Positions 9,622-19,644 are shown, counted from the stretch's first letter. The stretch is 64,000 nt of DNA from JAKAGZ01 sp963783855 (GCA_963783855.1 CAWAPE010000008.1:137552-201551); one strand, 5' to 3'. Made by a program: numbers and translations. Notes: generated from the letters alone by a model not told the origin.

Positions 9622-9993
9622 TTACAATTCATCTTTTGATTTTACTATTTCTACTTCCACGCAATCCACAACTCCACCCATCGGCGGATTATGTTTTCTG
9701 ACACGGACAGCCACTTTTTCAATTTGCGGAAAATTTTCAAGTAACTCATTAGCAATTGTAGTTGCCAGCGCTTCAATCAAATAATATTTTTTCTCCAGAG
9801 CCAGCCTGTACATAAACTCATAAACTTTCTGGTAATCTATCGTTTGTTTTAAACTATCTTTATTAGCAGCCTCACTAAAGTCTGTATAAATATCAACATC
9901 TGCTTCAAATTTTCCACCTACACTCTGTTCCTCTGAAAGAACTCCATGATAGCCGTAAAAAGTAGCATTCTTAATTCTGATTATATTTTGCAT
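9622..9993 (-). CDS. folB: Dihydroneopterin aldolase
   Basis: FolB cleaves 7,8-dihydroneopterin to 6-hydroxymethyldihydropterin and glycolaldehyde, the substrate for the neighbouring FolK. The 123-residue sequence has NATFYGYHGVLSEEQ (residues 9-23, with the catalytic Tyr and the Glu of the family), DYQKVYEFM, LIEALATTIA (the conserved Glu in this box), and VRVRKHNPPMGG near the C-terminus. The length is typical. It precedes folK in the same operon. Confidence 0.94.
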   Translation of the reverse strand: MQNIIRIKNATFYGYHGVLSEEQSVGGKFEADVDIYTDFSEAANKDSLKQTIDYQKVYEFMYRLALEKKYYLIEALATTIANELLENFPQIEKVAVRVRKHNPPMGGVVDCVEVEIVKSKDEL

Positions 9994-10012
9994 GGTTTTT
10001 CCAAAAAATGTT

Positions 10013-10942
10013 TTAATTAGAAAGCTGTTGTTTCTTTAATAAGCTTATTTTCCTCATCGACCTGATATTGCCCAGCGTGGCTGAAAGTACTCCCAGCAGA
10101 ACCAGGAAACTTCCTATTAAGTGTCTTGCTGATAATTCTTCACTAAGAAATATCCATCCTAAAATTAATGCAATTATGGGGGTAATAAAAGCTATTAATG
10201 ACAAAACAATTACACTTACCCTTTTTAGTAGCCAATAATAAGACGTAAACGTTACAAGACTTCCGAAAAGTGCCAGGTAAGCAACTGACAAATAGCCTGA
10301 AGATGTAAATTCCACTTTACTCATATCTTCAAAGAAATATCCAATTAATGTCATTACAACACCCGCAATTATCATTGGAACAAGATTCATAGATAGCGGG
10401 TGAAGATTTCCACCATATTTCTTGATAGTAACCTGCAATCCTCCTTGCATTATTGCGCTAATAACCACAGCAAGCATTCCAGGTAAATATATAGGGATAT
10501 CTCCGATAAGATTTTCAGAAAATATGACAAGTAACCCTGCAAAACCTAACACAATCCCAATAATTTTATGTGCTCCAACTTTTTCACTGGCAATAAAATA
10601 ATAGGAAAAAATTGCTACAAAAAACGGGTTTACAGCAAAAAGCACCGAAGCAAGACCGGACGGAACAAATTGCTCGCCCCAGTAAACCAGGCCAAACGGA
10701 ATAACGAAAGAAAAAAAGCCCATTAACAAATAAAGTGTTATTGAGAGTTTATCTGTTTGAATTTTTATTCCTTTAAATTTCATTAAGGAATAAATAAAGA
10801 CTGATGCCAACAAAAACCTGAATCCTGCTGAGAGGAAAGGAGTGAAGGAATCAAGACTGATTCTTATTGCCATCCAGGTGGAGCCCCAGATAATACAGGC
10901 AATTGCATAAACAATAATGATTTTAACAATAGTCTTCTGCAT
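10013..10942 (-). CDS. EamA/DMT-superfamily transporter
   Basis: This is a 309-residue inner-membrane protein with ten hydrophobic segments in two EamA repeats (about residues 5-140 and 150-295). It carries the IIWGSTWMAIRISLD start typical of drug/metabolite exporters and a second-repeat PIIALILGWIFLSEEL block. I place the start at the ATG at 10942, giving MQKTIVKII; a longer frame would run back into pgeF. That ATG overlaps the pgeF stop as TAATG. The substrate is unknown. Confidence 0.86.
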   Translation of the reverse strand: MQKTIVKIIIVYAIACIIWGSTWMAIRISLDSFTPFLSAGFRFLLASVFIYSLMKFKGIKIQTDKLSITLYLLMGFFSFVIPFGLVYWGEQFVPSGLASVLFAVNPFFVAIFSYYFIASEKVGAHKIIGIVLGFAGLLVIFSENLIGDIPIYLPGMLAVVISAIMQGGLQVTIKKYGGNLHPLSMNLVPMIIAGVVMTLIGYFFEDMSKVEFTSSGYLSVAYLALFGSLVTFTSYYWLLKRVSVIVLSLIAFITPIIALILGWIFLSEELSARHLIGSFLVLLGVLSATLGNIRSMRKISLLKKQQLSN

Positions 10943-11679
10943 TAATTTTCCCCGAGAGCAATTACACCAAGCAATCTTCCTGACTTTTTCCCGTCTCTTC
11001 TGTAGGAATGAAGAAGATTTATTTCTTCCATCGTACACAACTCCGAAATTTCAACTTGTTCCTTTTTCAGACCGTAATCCAGCAGCATCTGGTAATTTAC
11101 AGAAGCAACATCCAGCAAATATTTATTATTTTTTTTGATCCTGAATTTTTCATCAAAAAGTAAGGCAACCTCTTCTCCAACTTCATAATCATTCTGGCAA
11201 ATTGAAGGGCCAATAAAAACGATGAGATCTTTTTTATCAGAATTAAATTCCGCATTCAACCTGGACAAAGTTTTTAGTAATATTTTTTTCTCAGTCCCCC
11301 GCCAACCGGAATGTATTCCTGCAATAATTTTCTTCCTTCTATCATAAATAAAAACGGGAGTACAATCAGCCACACCAATTGCGAGCCCAAGATCACGCTT
11401 ATCTGTAATCATTGCATCACTTTCTTCAGGAGTCATCGGTTTGTCAATATATCTTATAATGTCGCTATGGGTTTGTTTTTGCAAAACAACTCTGTCAGGA
11501 TTTAGTTCAAGTTCTTTGAAAAACATTCGCCTGTTTTCTTTAACAATTTCTTCGTTGTCACCAACTGAAAGGGAAAGATTAAAGAAATATGGGGCGGGTC
11601 TTTCCAGGCCTATTTTTGTACTGAACCCGAATATAACTTCAGGATATTTGCTGAAAATTTCAGAACGAATTATTTGCAT
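10942..11679 (-). CDS. pgeF: Peptidoglycan editing factor / multicopper-type laccase-domain protein (YfiH)
   Basis: PgeF-family proteins (YfiH, DUF152) remove misplaced residues in peptidoglycan precursors, and some show polyphenol oxidase or purine nucleoside activity. The 245-residue protein has LQKQTHSDII (metal His, about residue 62), GVADCTPVFIYD (metal Cys, about 98-109), GIHSGWRGTEKKIL (metal His, about 116), and the C-terminal signature NLLHSYRRDGKKSGRLLGVIAL split over residues 221-242. It is divergent from surE, with about 170 bp between them. Confidence 0.92.
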   Translation of the reverse strand: MQIIRSEIFSKYPEVIFGFSTKIGLERPAPYFFNLSLSVGDNEEIVKENRRMFFKELELNPDRVVLQKQTHSDIIRYIDKPMTPEESDAMITDKRDLGLAIGVADCTPVFIYDRRKKIIAGIHSGWRGTEKKILLKTLSRLNAEFNSDKKDLIVFIGPSICQNDYEVGEEVALLFDEKFRIKKNNKYLLDVASVNYQMLLDYGLKKEQVEISELCTMEEINLLHSYRRDGKKSGRLLGVIALGEN

Positions 11680-11848
11680 CGGACCAAGTAATTTAATTGA
11701 ATAGGCTCCAATTTAGCAATTTTTTATTTAACAAGAGAAATTCAGCGGTGATTAATAAGAACACTACATACTCCAGAGCTCAATTGAGAGTATAGGCTTT
11801 TAGTGTTATATTAAGTGCTCATTTTTAGATAAAATAAAGGCAAAAAAG

Positions 11849-12628
11849 TTGAAAATAATGGTCTGCAACGATGATGGAATTGATTCGCCCGGGATACAGG
11901 TTCTTGCGGAATCATTACGTGAATTAGCTGAAGTAATAGTAATAGCACCTCTAAATGAACAAAGTGCAATAGGGCACGCAATAACGATGCATTACCCTCT
12001 GCGCGTGACGGAAAACTTTAAGAATGGCAAATTTTTTGGATATGCGGTTGACGGAACACCAGCAGATTGTGTGAAAATAGGAATACGAAATTTGATGAAA
12101 GAGCCCCCTGATCTGGTTGTCTCGGGAATTAATCATGGTTCAAACACCGCAATTAATATAATATATTCAGGCACTGTTTCGGCGGCAAGAGAAGCTGCAA
12201 TAATGGACATTCCCTCAATTGCTATTTCTGTAACAAATCATTCTGTAAAAGATTTTAAGTATGCAGGAAAAGTTGCGAAACTTCTGGCTAAAGAACTGGC
12301 CGGGAAAGATATTCCTTTGGGAACTTTGCTAAACGTAAATGTACCGGATGTGACAGAAAAGGAAATTAAAGGGATCATCCTGACGAAACAGGGTAAATCA
12401 AAGTGGGATGATATTTATGAAAGAAGGCAGGATCCCTATGGAAAAGATTATTATTGGTTAACCGGTAATCTGCTTGAAGTTGATACGGATATTGAGACCG
12501 ATCAGGCAGCAATTAAAAACAATTATGTTTCAGTTACTCCTGTTCATTTCGATCTTACAGATTATGAAACTTATAATAAAATGAAAAAATGGGGAATTGA
12601 GGAAGTCTTCAATGGCAAAAAAGATTAA
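11849..12628 (+). CDS. surE: 5'/3'-nucleotidase SurE
   Basis: SurE is a metal-dependent nucleoside monophosphate phosphatase. The 259-residue sequence shows KIMVCNDDGIDSPGI (metal-binding DD, residues 2-16), PLNEQSAIGHAITM, DGTPADCVKIGI, and VSGINHGSNTAINIIYSGTV (metal Asn and catalytic region, about 90-110). I take TTG at 11849 as the start because it gives the family N-terminus (normally MKIL-NDDG) and sits 8 bases after AAAGG; the next ATG would remove the first three residues. Its end overlaps the PhzF gene by 17 bp. Confidence 0.95.
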   Translation: MKIMVCNDDGIDSPGIQVLAESLRELAEVIVIAPLNEQSAIGHAITMHYPLRVTENFKNGKFFGYAVDGTPADCVKIGIRNLMKEPPDLVVSGINHGSNTAINIIYSGTVSAAREAAIMDIPSIAISVTNHSVKDFKYAGKVAKLLAKELAGKDIPLGTLLNVNVPDVTEKEIKGIILTKQGKSKWDDIYERRQDPYGKDYYWLTGNLLEVDTDIETDQAAIKNNYVSVTPVHFDLTDYETYNKMKKWGIEEVFNGKKD

Positions 12629-13481
12629 TATTTTCCAGGTTGATGCATTTACAAACCAACCATTTGGCGGAAATCCTGCCGGCGTAACTTTCGGAGAAGA
12701 ATTAGATAAAAATGAAATGCAATTAATAGCTAAGGAAATGAACCTTGCCGAGACCGCATTTCTTTCAAAATCTGATAAGGCTGATTATCACCTGAGATGG
12801 TTTACTCCAACTGTGGAAGTTGAACTTTGTGGCCACGCTACCATTGCATCACTACATTTTTTAAATGAAAATAATCTGATAAAAGATGGGCAGGAAATTT
12901 CATTTGAGACATTATCGGGTATACTAAAATGTAAATTTGAAAACAGTAAATATTATATGCAGGTCCCTATCTATTCAATGGAGGAATTTACTGGATGCAA
13001 AGAAGAAATACTTGACTGCCTAGGTATTGACCGTAACGATGTTGATGATAAAATCCCTTTTGTACTTGCCGGGAATAAATATCTTTATATAAATATTGAA
13101 TCCTTAAAGTCATTGCACGATCTCAAACCCGATTACAAAACTCTTAATCAGATAAATAATTCTAAAAAAGAATTTGAAGCAGCAGCGATTTATACTTTGG
13201 AGACAGTAGACAAAGGCAGCTTTGCACATTCCAGATTTTTTGCTCCTTTTTATGGAATTGACGAGGACCCGGTAACCGGTTCTATGAATGGCCCGTTAGT
13301 ACAAGTTCTTATTAAAGCCGGCATTATTAAAGAAAATGGTGAATGGCTAAATTATACATTTGAACAGGGTGATGTTCTTGGGAGGAAAGGCAGAGTTGGA
13401 GTCAGATATAACAGTGATAAAAAGGATCTTTATATTTCCGGAAAAGCTGTAACTATATTTAAAGCAGAAATGGCTTTTTAA
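12612..13481 (+). CDS. PhzF-family epimerase/isomerase-like protein
   Basis: PhzF-like proteins have a diaminopimelate-epimerase fold; PhzF itself isomerises an intermediate of phenazine synthesis, but most family members have unknown substrates. The 289-residue protein begins FQVDAFTNQPFGGNPAGV, has NLAETAFLS with the family Glu (about residue 46), VELCGHATIAS around 73, and DEDPVTGSMNGPL near 217. The start ATG at 12612 has GAGGAAG upstream and lies within the surE 3' end. The stop overlaps the next ATG (TAATG). No phenazine genes are nearby. Confidence 0.87.
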   Translation: MAKKINIFQVDAFTNQPFGGNPAGVTFGEELDKNEMQLIAKEMNLAETAFLSKSDKADYHLRWFTPTVEVELCGHATIASLHFLNENNLIKDGQEISFETLSGILKCKFENSKYYMQVPIYSMEEFTGCKEEILDCLGIDRNDVDDKIPFVLAGNKYLYINIESLKSLHDLKPDYKTLNQINNSKKEFEAAAIYTLETVDKGSFAHSRFFAPFYGIDEDPVTGSMNGPLVQVLIKAGIIKENGEWLNYTFEQGDVLGRKGRVGVRYNSDKKDLYISGKAVTIFKAEMAF

Positions 13482-15632
13482 TGTTTGATTTTGAAAAAAT
13501 TAATCTTGTACTTTCTTCCAATCCCGTTTTCTTTACCTTTATATTAATAATCCTGATAGCATACGCAGTTTATGTTTACCGCTTTACTGTACCAGCTATC
13601 AGCAATTCTAAAAAAACTTTTTTAGTTATCCTGCGTTCTTTAGCAATAATATTACTACTCTTTGTTTTTTTTGAACCAATTTTATCTTTTAGCAAAAAAA
13701 TAGAATTAAAACCGGTAAATCTGTTTTTTATTGATAACTCGAGATCCTTAAATATAAAAGATGGTACTAAAAGAGAAGAAACTATTAATAATTTTTTAAA
13801 GAATCTGGAAAGTAATGATATAGCAAAATCAGCAGATTTGTTTTCATTCGGAAATAATGTAAAAAAGATAAACCCGGATAGCTTATCACATCTTAATTTT
13901 TCGGAAGGCAGTACAGATTTTTCAAAAATATTTTCCTACCTAAAAAGTTCAAACAGAGATATATCATCACTTACAATTGTTAGTGACGGAGAAATCACCG
14001 AAGGGACAAATCCTTTGTTTTTAGCCGAAAAATTAAATATCCCGGTTTACACTGTAGGCATCGGCGACTCAACTAAAGAGAATGATATCTCTGTAAAATC
14101 TGTACTTTATAATCAATTTATTTATTCCCAGACACCAACTACAATTCTCGGAACGATTATAAATAATGGATTTGGTAATAGAAATGTAACAGTTTCTTTG
14201 CAGGAAAATGGAAAGACAGTTGATCAAAGGAGTCTAACTCTTTCTCAGGAAGGCATTCAAAGTATAAAGATGAATTATACGCCGGTTTCAAGTGGAGAGA
14301 AAAAACTAACTTTTTCAGTTAGTAAGTGTTGATGGTGAGTTTTCTAAAGAAAACAATAAAAAGATATTTTACGTAAAAGTTTTGAGCAATAAAGTTAAAG
14401 TTCTGGTAATTGCAGGCTCTCCGTCACCGGATTTATCATTTATCAAAAATACATTATCGCATGATAAAAACCTGCAGGTTAATTCAATTACACAGACTTC
14501 ACAGAATAAGTTTTTAGAGAATAATAACCAGGAAGAATTGCTTGACAGTGCCGATGTATTATTTCTAATAGATTTTCCCACTACAAATACTCCCCCAAAT
14601 CTATTGGCAAGAATTAAGAATCTTATTACAAAACAAGATAAACCATATTTCTTCAAAATGAGTGCACAAACAGATTTTCAAAGATTAAAAACCTTAGAAC
14701 AGGTTCTTCCATTTACATTTCAAAACATGGTTTCTACTCCATATGAAGTTCAGCCAAATTTACTGGCATCAGAAATCAGTAACCCGATTATTCAAAATAA
14801 TTCTTCAAACATAATTGCAGAATGGAATAACCTCCCGCCGGTTTTACAGCCAGACGCATCACTAACTGCAAAACCTGAAAGCGAGATTATATCAAAAATT
14901 GTAATAAACAATGTACCTGTAAACCGACCATTACTGTTGTCCAGAAAACTAGGCAGGAAAAGGTCTATAGCTGTTCTTGCTGACAACATTTGGCGTTGGG
15001 AACTTCAGACAGCTACAAAAAATTCTGATCTTTTTGAGAGATTTATTTTAAATAGTGTTAAATGGCTCAATAATAAAGAAGAACAAAAACAGGTAGCAAT
15101 CAAAACGACAAAAAAGATATATTCCACGGGAGAAAAAATTGAATTTACAGGACAGGTTTATGATGAATCATTTAATCCTGTTTCTGATGCTGAAGTTAAT
15201 ATCATAATAAAAAGTGGTAAAGAAAATTATAATGTTTCTATGAACTCACTTGGTAATGGACTTTACGACGGATTTCTTGAAACGAAGCAGCCGGGAGATT
15301 ACGTATTTACAGGATCAGCTAAAATAAATGGGAAAATAATAGGTAAAGATTCCGGCAAATTTAACATCGGTGAAGTTGATATTGAATTTGTAAACACCAG
15401 GATGAATTACGATTTTTTGAACTCACTATCACGCACAACAGGCGGTAAATTTTTCTTTCCCGCCAAACAGAATGAGCTATTTGATATTCTCAATAAAAAA
15501 GCAAAACAATCTGCAAGTACAAAAATTGAGACAAGTGAATTTAATCTTTGGTCAAACGAATGGTTGATGGCAATTATTATTTTATTATTTGCAATCGAGT
15601 GGTTTTTCAGAAAAAGATTTGGCATGTTGTAA
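13481..15632 (+). pseudogene. VWA-domain membrane protein, frame broken once
   Basis: Two consecutive frames make one protein of about 717 residues. The first part (to the TGA at 14330-14332) has two N-terminal membrane helices and a von Willebrand A-like domain with FIDNSRS at its metal site. The second part begins in the next frame with VDGEFSKENNKK and KVLVIAGSPSPDLSF (a glutamine-amidotransferase-like fold is common here) and ends with a C-terminal membrane helix and FRKRFGML. Removing one base near 14322-14328 (AGTAAGTG) joins the frames. Such VWA proteins of Bacteroidota relatives are usually one intact membrane protein. The break may be a true mutation or a sequencing error. Confidence 0.8.
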
Positions 15633-15650
15633 AAAAAATAATTCGGGGAT

Positions 15651-16337
15651 ATGCTTCCTTCAGTAAATAATTTATTAGATTTTTTTCTTCCATCATTTTG
15701 CTCACACTGCCGCACAAAATTAAAAACCGATGAGGAACATATTTGTGCTGAGTGCTTACAAAGAATAAATGTAGCGGATAATGAAAGGAAAGAGTCGGAA
15801 TTTGGAAGAAAATTCGGGGATAATAAGATTATTTCTGAATTTATTACGCACTTCATATTTGAAAAAGACCGCGAATTACAATCCTTAATCCATTCATTAA
15901 AATATAATAACAAATTCAGAATTGGGATTTACCTTGGAAAAATTTTAGCAGAGTCAAATTCAGAGTTTTTTACAAGCAGAAAAATTGACCTTATCGTACC
16001 GGTTCCCTTGCACCAACTCAAAAAGGCTGAAAGAGGTTACAATCAGGCACATTATATTGCGAAAGGTATCAGCCGCTTTTCTGGAATCCCTCATAGTGAG
16101 AATATCTTAAAAAGGAAAAAATTTACACGGACACAAACAAAACTCAGCTTGTCTGAACGTGAAGAAAATGTTAAAAATGCTTTTAAAAAACGAAGACATG
16201 CAAATGTTGAGGGTAAAAATATATTTCTAATAGATGACGTAATAACAACAGGAGCTACAATTAACGAATGCGGGAAAACTCTTCTTAAAAGTGGGGCTAA
16301 TAAGGTATTTGCCGGTTCAGTTGCACTGGCTGATTAA
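15651..16337 (+). CDS. ComF-family phosphoribosyltransferase-like protein
   Basis: The ComF family includes a competence protein needed for DNA uptake in Bacillus and Haemophilus. The 228-residue protein has an N-terminal zinc-finger-like CSHCRTKL...CAECLQRI (residues 17-38) and a C-terminal type I phosphoribosyltransferase domain with the PRPP motif IFLIDDVITTGATINEC near 190-206. LVPVPLHQLKKAERGYNQA is the usual ComF signature. It lies 18 bp after the VWA gene and is convergent with argS. Competence itself cannot be concluded from this gene alone. Confidence 0.88.
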   Translation: MLPSVNNLLDFFLPSFCSHCRTKLKTDEEHICAECLQRINVADNERKESEFGRKFGDNKIISEFITHFIFEKDRELQSLIHSLKYNNKFRIGIYLGKILAESNSEFFTSRKIDLIVPVPLHQLKKAERGYNQAHYIAKGISRFSGIPHSENILKRKKFTRTQTKLSLSEREENVKNAFKKRRHANVEGKNIFLIDDVITTGATINECGKTLLKSGANKVFAGSVALAD

Positions 16338-16349
16338 AATTTGATATCC

Positions 16350-17996
16350 TTACATCCTTTCGGGTGCATTAACACTCAGTATCGACAAACCATTTTTTAA
16401 TACAATCTTTGTTGCTTCAGCTAATGCTATCCTTGCTTCTGCCAGGTTCTTTTCTGTGCCTAAAATCCTGCAGAAGGTGTAGAATTTATGGAATGCTGCC
16501 GCCAATTCTTCAAGGTAACTGCATATCCTGTGGGTTTCATAAAACTGAGCACTAAGCAAAACTTCATTACTAAACTGATGAAGCTTTTTAAGTAATTGCT
16601 GTTCCTCATCCATTGTTAAAAGACTGATATGCTCAACAGATGCCTGAAGCTTTTCTTTTTCTGCCATTTTAAGAATAGAACAAATTCTTGCATGTGCATA
16701 CTGTAAGTAAAACACAGGATTTTCATCATTTTGTTTTTTTGCAACTGCAAGGTCAAAATTCATATGAGTTGTAATATTTCTCATATTGAAAAAATATCTG
16801 ACTACATCACTTCCCACTTCCTCAATCAGCTGATCAAGAGTGACATAGTTTGCTTTCCGGGTTGACATTTTTACAACTTCCCCGTTTTCAAGAATGGTCA
16901 CGAACTGGTGAATCAATACTTTTACTTTTTCCGAATTATAGCCAAGTGAGGAAATTCCGGCCATAACATCAGGATAAGTTGCATTATGATCAGAGCCAAA
17001 AAGATCAATTATAAGATCGTAATTTCTTTCAAATTTAGTAATATGATAGGCAATATCCGGAAGCCTGTAAGTCGGTTCCCCAGTTGATTTTATAATTACT
17101 TTGTCTTGTTTATCCCCAGAAGAATTATCCTCGCCCATTTCACTAAGCTTCAACCAAACAGCCCCGTCTTTTTCATAAGAAAGATTTTTGTCCTTAAAAA
17201 TATCTATCAGTTTTTGAATCCTTCCTTCTTCATACAAAGTATTCTCATTAAAAAAGATTTTATGATCTATTTTTAGCAAATGAAGAGTTCTCTTAATATC
17301 TTCAAATATTTCTTTTTCAGCAGCGGCTTTAAATATTCCTTCAGGGGATTCTTCTTTTAGTTTATCATTATATTCATCAAATAGTTTTTTTGCTATTTCT
17401 TTTATGTATTCTCCCTGATAATAGTCTTCGGGGAAGATAATTTTTTCACCAAGCAATTCCAGGTACCTGTATTTTACCGAATCACCAAGAACTCTCATCT
17501 GCCTTCCGGCATTATTAAAATAATATTCCCTGTCAACATCGTATCCAATCCATTCCAGAAGATTTGCTATGGTATCACCACATACAGCATTTCTTCCATG
17601 ACCAACTGTCAGTGGCCCTGTAGGGTTGGCGGAAACAAATTCTACATTAGCTTTTTTACCCTTAAATTTTTCTGATTTACCGAAACTGCTCTCTTCTGTT
17701 CTTATTTCCTTTATTATCTCCCCAACAAATGCCGGCTTAAAAAAGAAATTAATAAATCCCGGTCCGGCAATTTCAATTTTTTCAATAATATCAGGATCAG
17801 GTTTTAGATTCTTAATAATTTCATTGGCAATTTCCTTCGGATTTTTTCTCAGCTGTTTTGTTAACAGCATAGCTACGTTGCATGAAAGATCGCCGTGAGT
17901 TTCAATTTTAGGAATTTCAAATGTATAATTCTGATCTTTAAGATATGCAAGGCTTTCAGACGCTGTTTCAAAAATTGTATTAAGATATTTTTTCAA
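16350..17996 (-). CDS. argS: Arginyl-tRNA synthetase
   Basis: ArgS charges tRNA-Arg with arginine. The 548-residue protein has the N-terminal additional domain, then VEFVSANPTGPLTVGHGRNA (the HIGH-type motif VGHG, about residues 120-139), FNNAGRQM, the family block RLPDIAYHITKFERNYD, and the KMSK equivalent KMSTRKAN (about residue 378). The DALR anticodon-binding domain fills the C-terminal part, ending LSILSVNAPERM. The order and length are standard for the class I enzyme. One tRNA-Arg (anticodon CCG) lies elsewhere in this window. Confidence 0.96.
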   Translation of the reverse strand: MKKYLNTIFETASESLAYLKDQNYTFEIPKIETHGDLSCNVAMLLTKQLRKNPKEIANEIIKNLKPDPDIIEKIEIAGPGFINFFFKPAFVGEIIKEIRTEESSFGKSEKFKGKKANVEFVSANPTGPLTVGHGRNAVCGDTIANLLEWIGYDVDREYYFNNAGRQMRVLGDSVKYRYLELLGEKIIFPEDYYQGEYIKEIAKKLFDEYNDKLKEESPEGIFKAAAEKEIFEDIKRTLHLLKIDHKIFFNENTLYEEGRIQKLIDIFKDKNLSYEKDGAVWLKLSEMGEDNSSGDKQDKVIIKSTGEPTYRLPDIAYHITKFERNYDLIIDLFGSDHNATYPDVMAGISSLGYNSEKVKVLIHQFVTILENGEVVKMSTRKANYVTLDQLIEEVGSDVVRYFFNMRNITTHMNFDLAVAKKQNDENPVFYLQYAHARICSILKMAEKEKLQASVEHISLLTMDEEQQLLKKLHQFSNEVLLSAQFYETHRICSYLEELAAAFHKFYTFCRILGTEKNLAEARIALAEATKIVLKNGLSILSVNAPERM

Positions 17997-18053
17997 TTGT
18001 TTTTCCGAGATTCAATATAGAAATTGATAAAAAGATTACTACTAAAATATGAA

Positions 18054-18569
18054 TTATTTCTTTTTTGTACCCGATCCCTTTTTAGAGACTTTAGATGTTT
18101 TAGTCGTAGTCTTTTTTGTTGCCATACTTGTGGCCTTTTTGACACCTTTTTTAACTGCATTAGCTTTTTTCGGCGTTTTGGATACAGTACTTTTTTCTTT
18201 CCTTGTCTTTACTTTTACCATAGTTGGGTCTTCAATCTTAAGAAGTGGAGCATCGCCCCATAGTTTTTCAAGATTATAAAATGCCCTGGAATCTTTTTTA
18301 AAAACGTGAACAACCACATCCACATAATCGAGCAAGACCCAACTCAGAGAACTATATCCTTCACGATGCCAGGGTTTTATTCCGTCGTCTCTAAGTTTTT
18401 TATCGATATCATCAGCAATGGCTTTTACCTGTGTATCAGAATCCGCTGAGCATATAACAAAATAATCCGCAAAAGAAGCGATCTTAGATAAATCCATTAC
18501 CAGTACGTCGAAACCTTTCTTTTCAAACATCTGATCTGCAATTCTTAAAGCAAGTTTTTTTGATTCCAA
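18054..18569 (-). CDS. rsfS: Ribosome silencing factor RsfS with Lys-rich C-terminal tail
   Basis: RsfS binds ribosomal protein L14 (uL14) and blocks subunit joining when nutrients are low. Residues 1-115 match the family: VLDLSKI-type start (VMDLSKIASFADYFVIC), QVKAIADDI, PWHREG, and WVLLDYVDVVVHVF followed by FYNLEKLWGDAP. The remaining 55 residues are a low-complexity Lys/Thr/Ser/Ala tail (VSKTPKKANAVKKGVKKAT and similar) not needed for the core fold. Many Bacteroidota relatives carry such tails. It is followed on the same operon by nothing close; upstream is the LytR_C gene, 10 bp away. Confidence 0.92.
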   Translation of the reverse strand: MESKKLALRIADQMFEKKGFDVLVMDLSKIASFADYFVICSADSDTQVKAIADDIDKKLRDDGIKPWHREGYSSLSWVLLDYVDVVVHVFKKDSRAFYNLEKLWGDAPLLKIEDPTMVKVKTRKEKSTVSKTPKKANAVKKGVKKATSMATKKTTTKTSKVSKKGSGTKKK

Positions 18570-18579
18570 TTTTTCCCTC

Positions 18580-19062
18580 TTAATTATATGGTTTTAAACT
18601 AAAATAATCTTTCCCGATAACTATCGAACAATCAAGTAAATAGTCACTATTTATTTGCTGTACAATATTTTTTTCATCAATACCAAGAGCCGCGGCAACT
18701 TTTTTAGCATTTACCTTATTACCTGTTCTGTCAATTACAATCGATTTGTCCATATCAAAAGAAGTATAATTACCGACCTGTACAACATCAAAATTATTAT
18801 TGCGCAGATACCCTGTAATTTTATCAGCAATTCCTGAAACACCGCAGCCATTCAGCACTTCAACCTGAACAATTGCAGCCGCTTTATTCTGATCTGCCTC
18901 TACAAGGTTTTCATTTCCACTAATAATTTTATCAAAAAGGGAGTAACACATAAAAATGATTATTACTCCCAGAAGGACAATAATAAAATTTAGAAATAAA
19001 TTTGATGAGGAAGTTTTTAGATCTTTCCGAGGTGCCCTTTTAGAGGATTTATTTACCTTCAA
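18580..19062 (-). CDS. LytR C-terminal-domain protein, membrane anchored
   Basis: This 160-residue protein has a basic N-terminus, one membrane helix (about residues 24-44) and a periplasmic LytR_C domain. The domain shows VEVLNGCGVSGIADKITGYLRNN (split over residues 66-88) and VIDRTGNKVNAKKVAAALGI near 110-130. In LCP proteins this domain accompanies cell-wall polymer transferases; here it is stand-alone, as in many Bacteroidota relatives, and its function is unknown. It lies 10 bp upstream of rsfS and is probably co-transcribed with it. Confidence 0.82.
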   Translation of the reverse strand: MKVNKSSKRAPRKDLKTSSSNLFLNFIIVLLGVIIIFMCYSLFDKIISGNENLVEADQNKAAAIVQVEVLNGCGVSGIADKITGYLRNNNFDVVQVGNYTSFDMDKSIVIDRTGNKVNAKKVAAALGIDEKNIVQQINSDYLLDCSIVIGKDYFSLKPYN

Positions 19063-19110
19063 TTATTCTCGCTTTATTCTCAATTATAATTCAAGTTTCA
19101 AAAATATATT

Positions 19111-19644
19111 CTAATTGTCATCGGATTGATTACTATTCCAGTTATCAAATCCATAACGATTTAGAAACCCAGATCTTCCGCTGAATCCATATCCAAAGCC
19201 ATAATTTGAATAAGGATTAAAATATCCGCCTGGAATTTGACTGTACTGCAAAACAACATTAACATTTTTTGACGGCCTAAAATTCAGTGAAGCATTTCTG
19301 ATATATATCCCATTTATGCTATTCTGGAAATTTTTACCCAGTGAGCTGTATGGTGAATTAATTATACTTGTCTCAAGCTGAAAATTTAGTTTCTTGCTGA
19401 ATTTAAAAAGCATGCTGTTAGTATAAGACCCAACTGCCAGTCCCTGCCCAGAAAATGTCATATATGACATTTCAAAAGAATGGTGCATCTGGAAATTATC
19501 TGAGTTCAGGAATCCAAACAGTGAATGAGAATCGGTTTTAACTATTCCATCATAAACTGATTCAGTTGGAAATCCTGAATCACGATATTGAGCAAAGGTT
19601 GTGAAAGTAATAGCTAAAATAGCCAATAACAGCATTTTTTTCAT
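19111..19644 (-). CDS. Hypothetical secreted protein
   Basis: I do not recognise this 177-residue protein. The start at 19644 gives MKKMLLLAILAITFTTFAQ, a clear Sec signal peptide ending at FAQ, and it follows an AAAGG box; a longer frame would add eight poorly fitting residues. The mature part is rich in aromatic residues, Asn, Ser and Gly, with alternating hydrophobic residues (SLNFRPSKNVNVVLQYSQI) that suggest beta strands of a small outer-membrane or surface protein. The C-terminal part is Gly/Tyr/Asn-rich. Confidence 0.7.
   Translation of the reverse strand: MKKMLLLAILAITFTTFAQYRDSGFPTESVYDGIVKTDSHSLFGFLNSDNFQMHHSFEMSYMTFSGQGLAVGSYTNSMLFKFSKKLNFQLETSIINSPYSSLGKNFQNSINGIYIRNASLNFRPSKNVNVVLQYSQIPGGYFNPYSNYGFGYGFSGRSGFLNRYGFDNWNSNQSDDN

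Noticed and set aside
12612..13481. Phenazine biosynthesis suggested by the PhzF homolog
   Set aside because: No other phz gene is near, and PhzF-like proteins are widespread without phenazine production.
15407..15913. 168-residue minus-strand frame over the VWA and comF genes
   Set aside because: It overlaps two recognised plus-strand genes and shows no domain.
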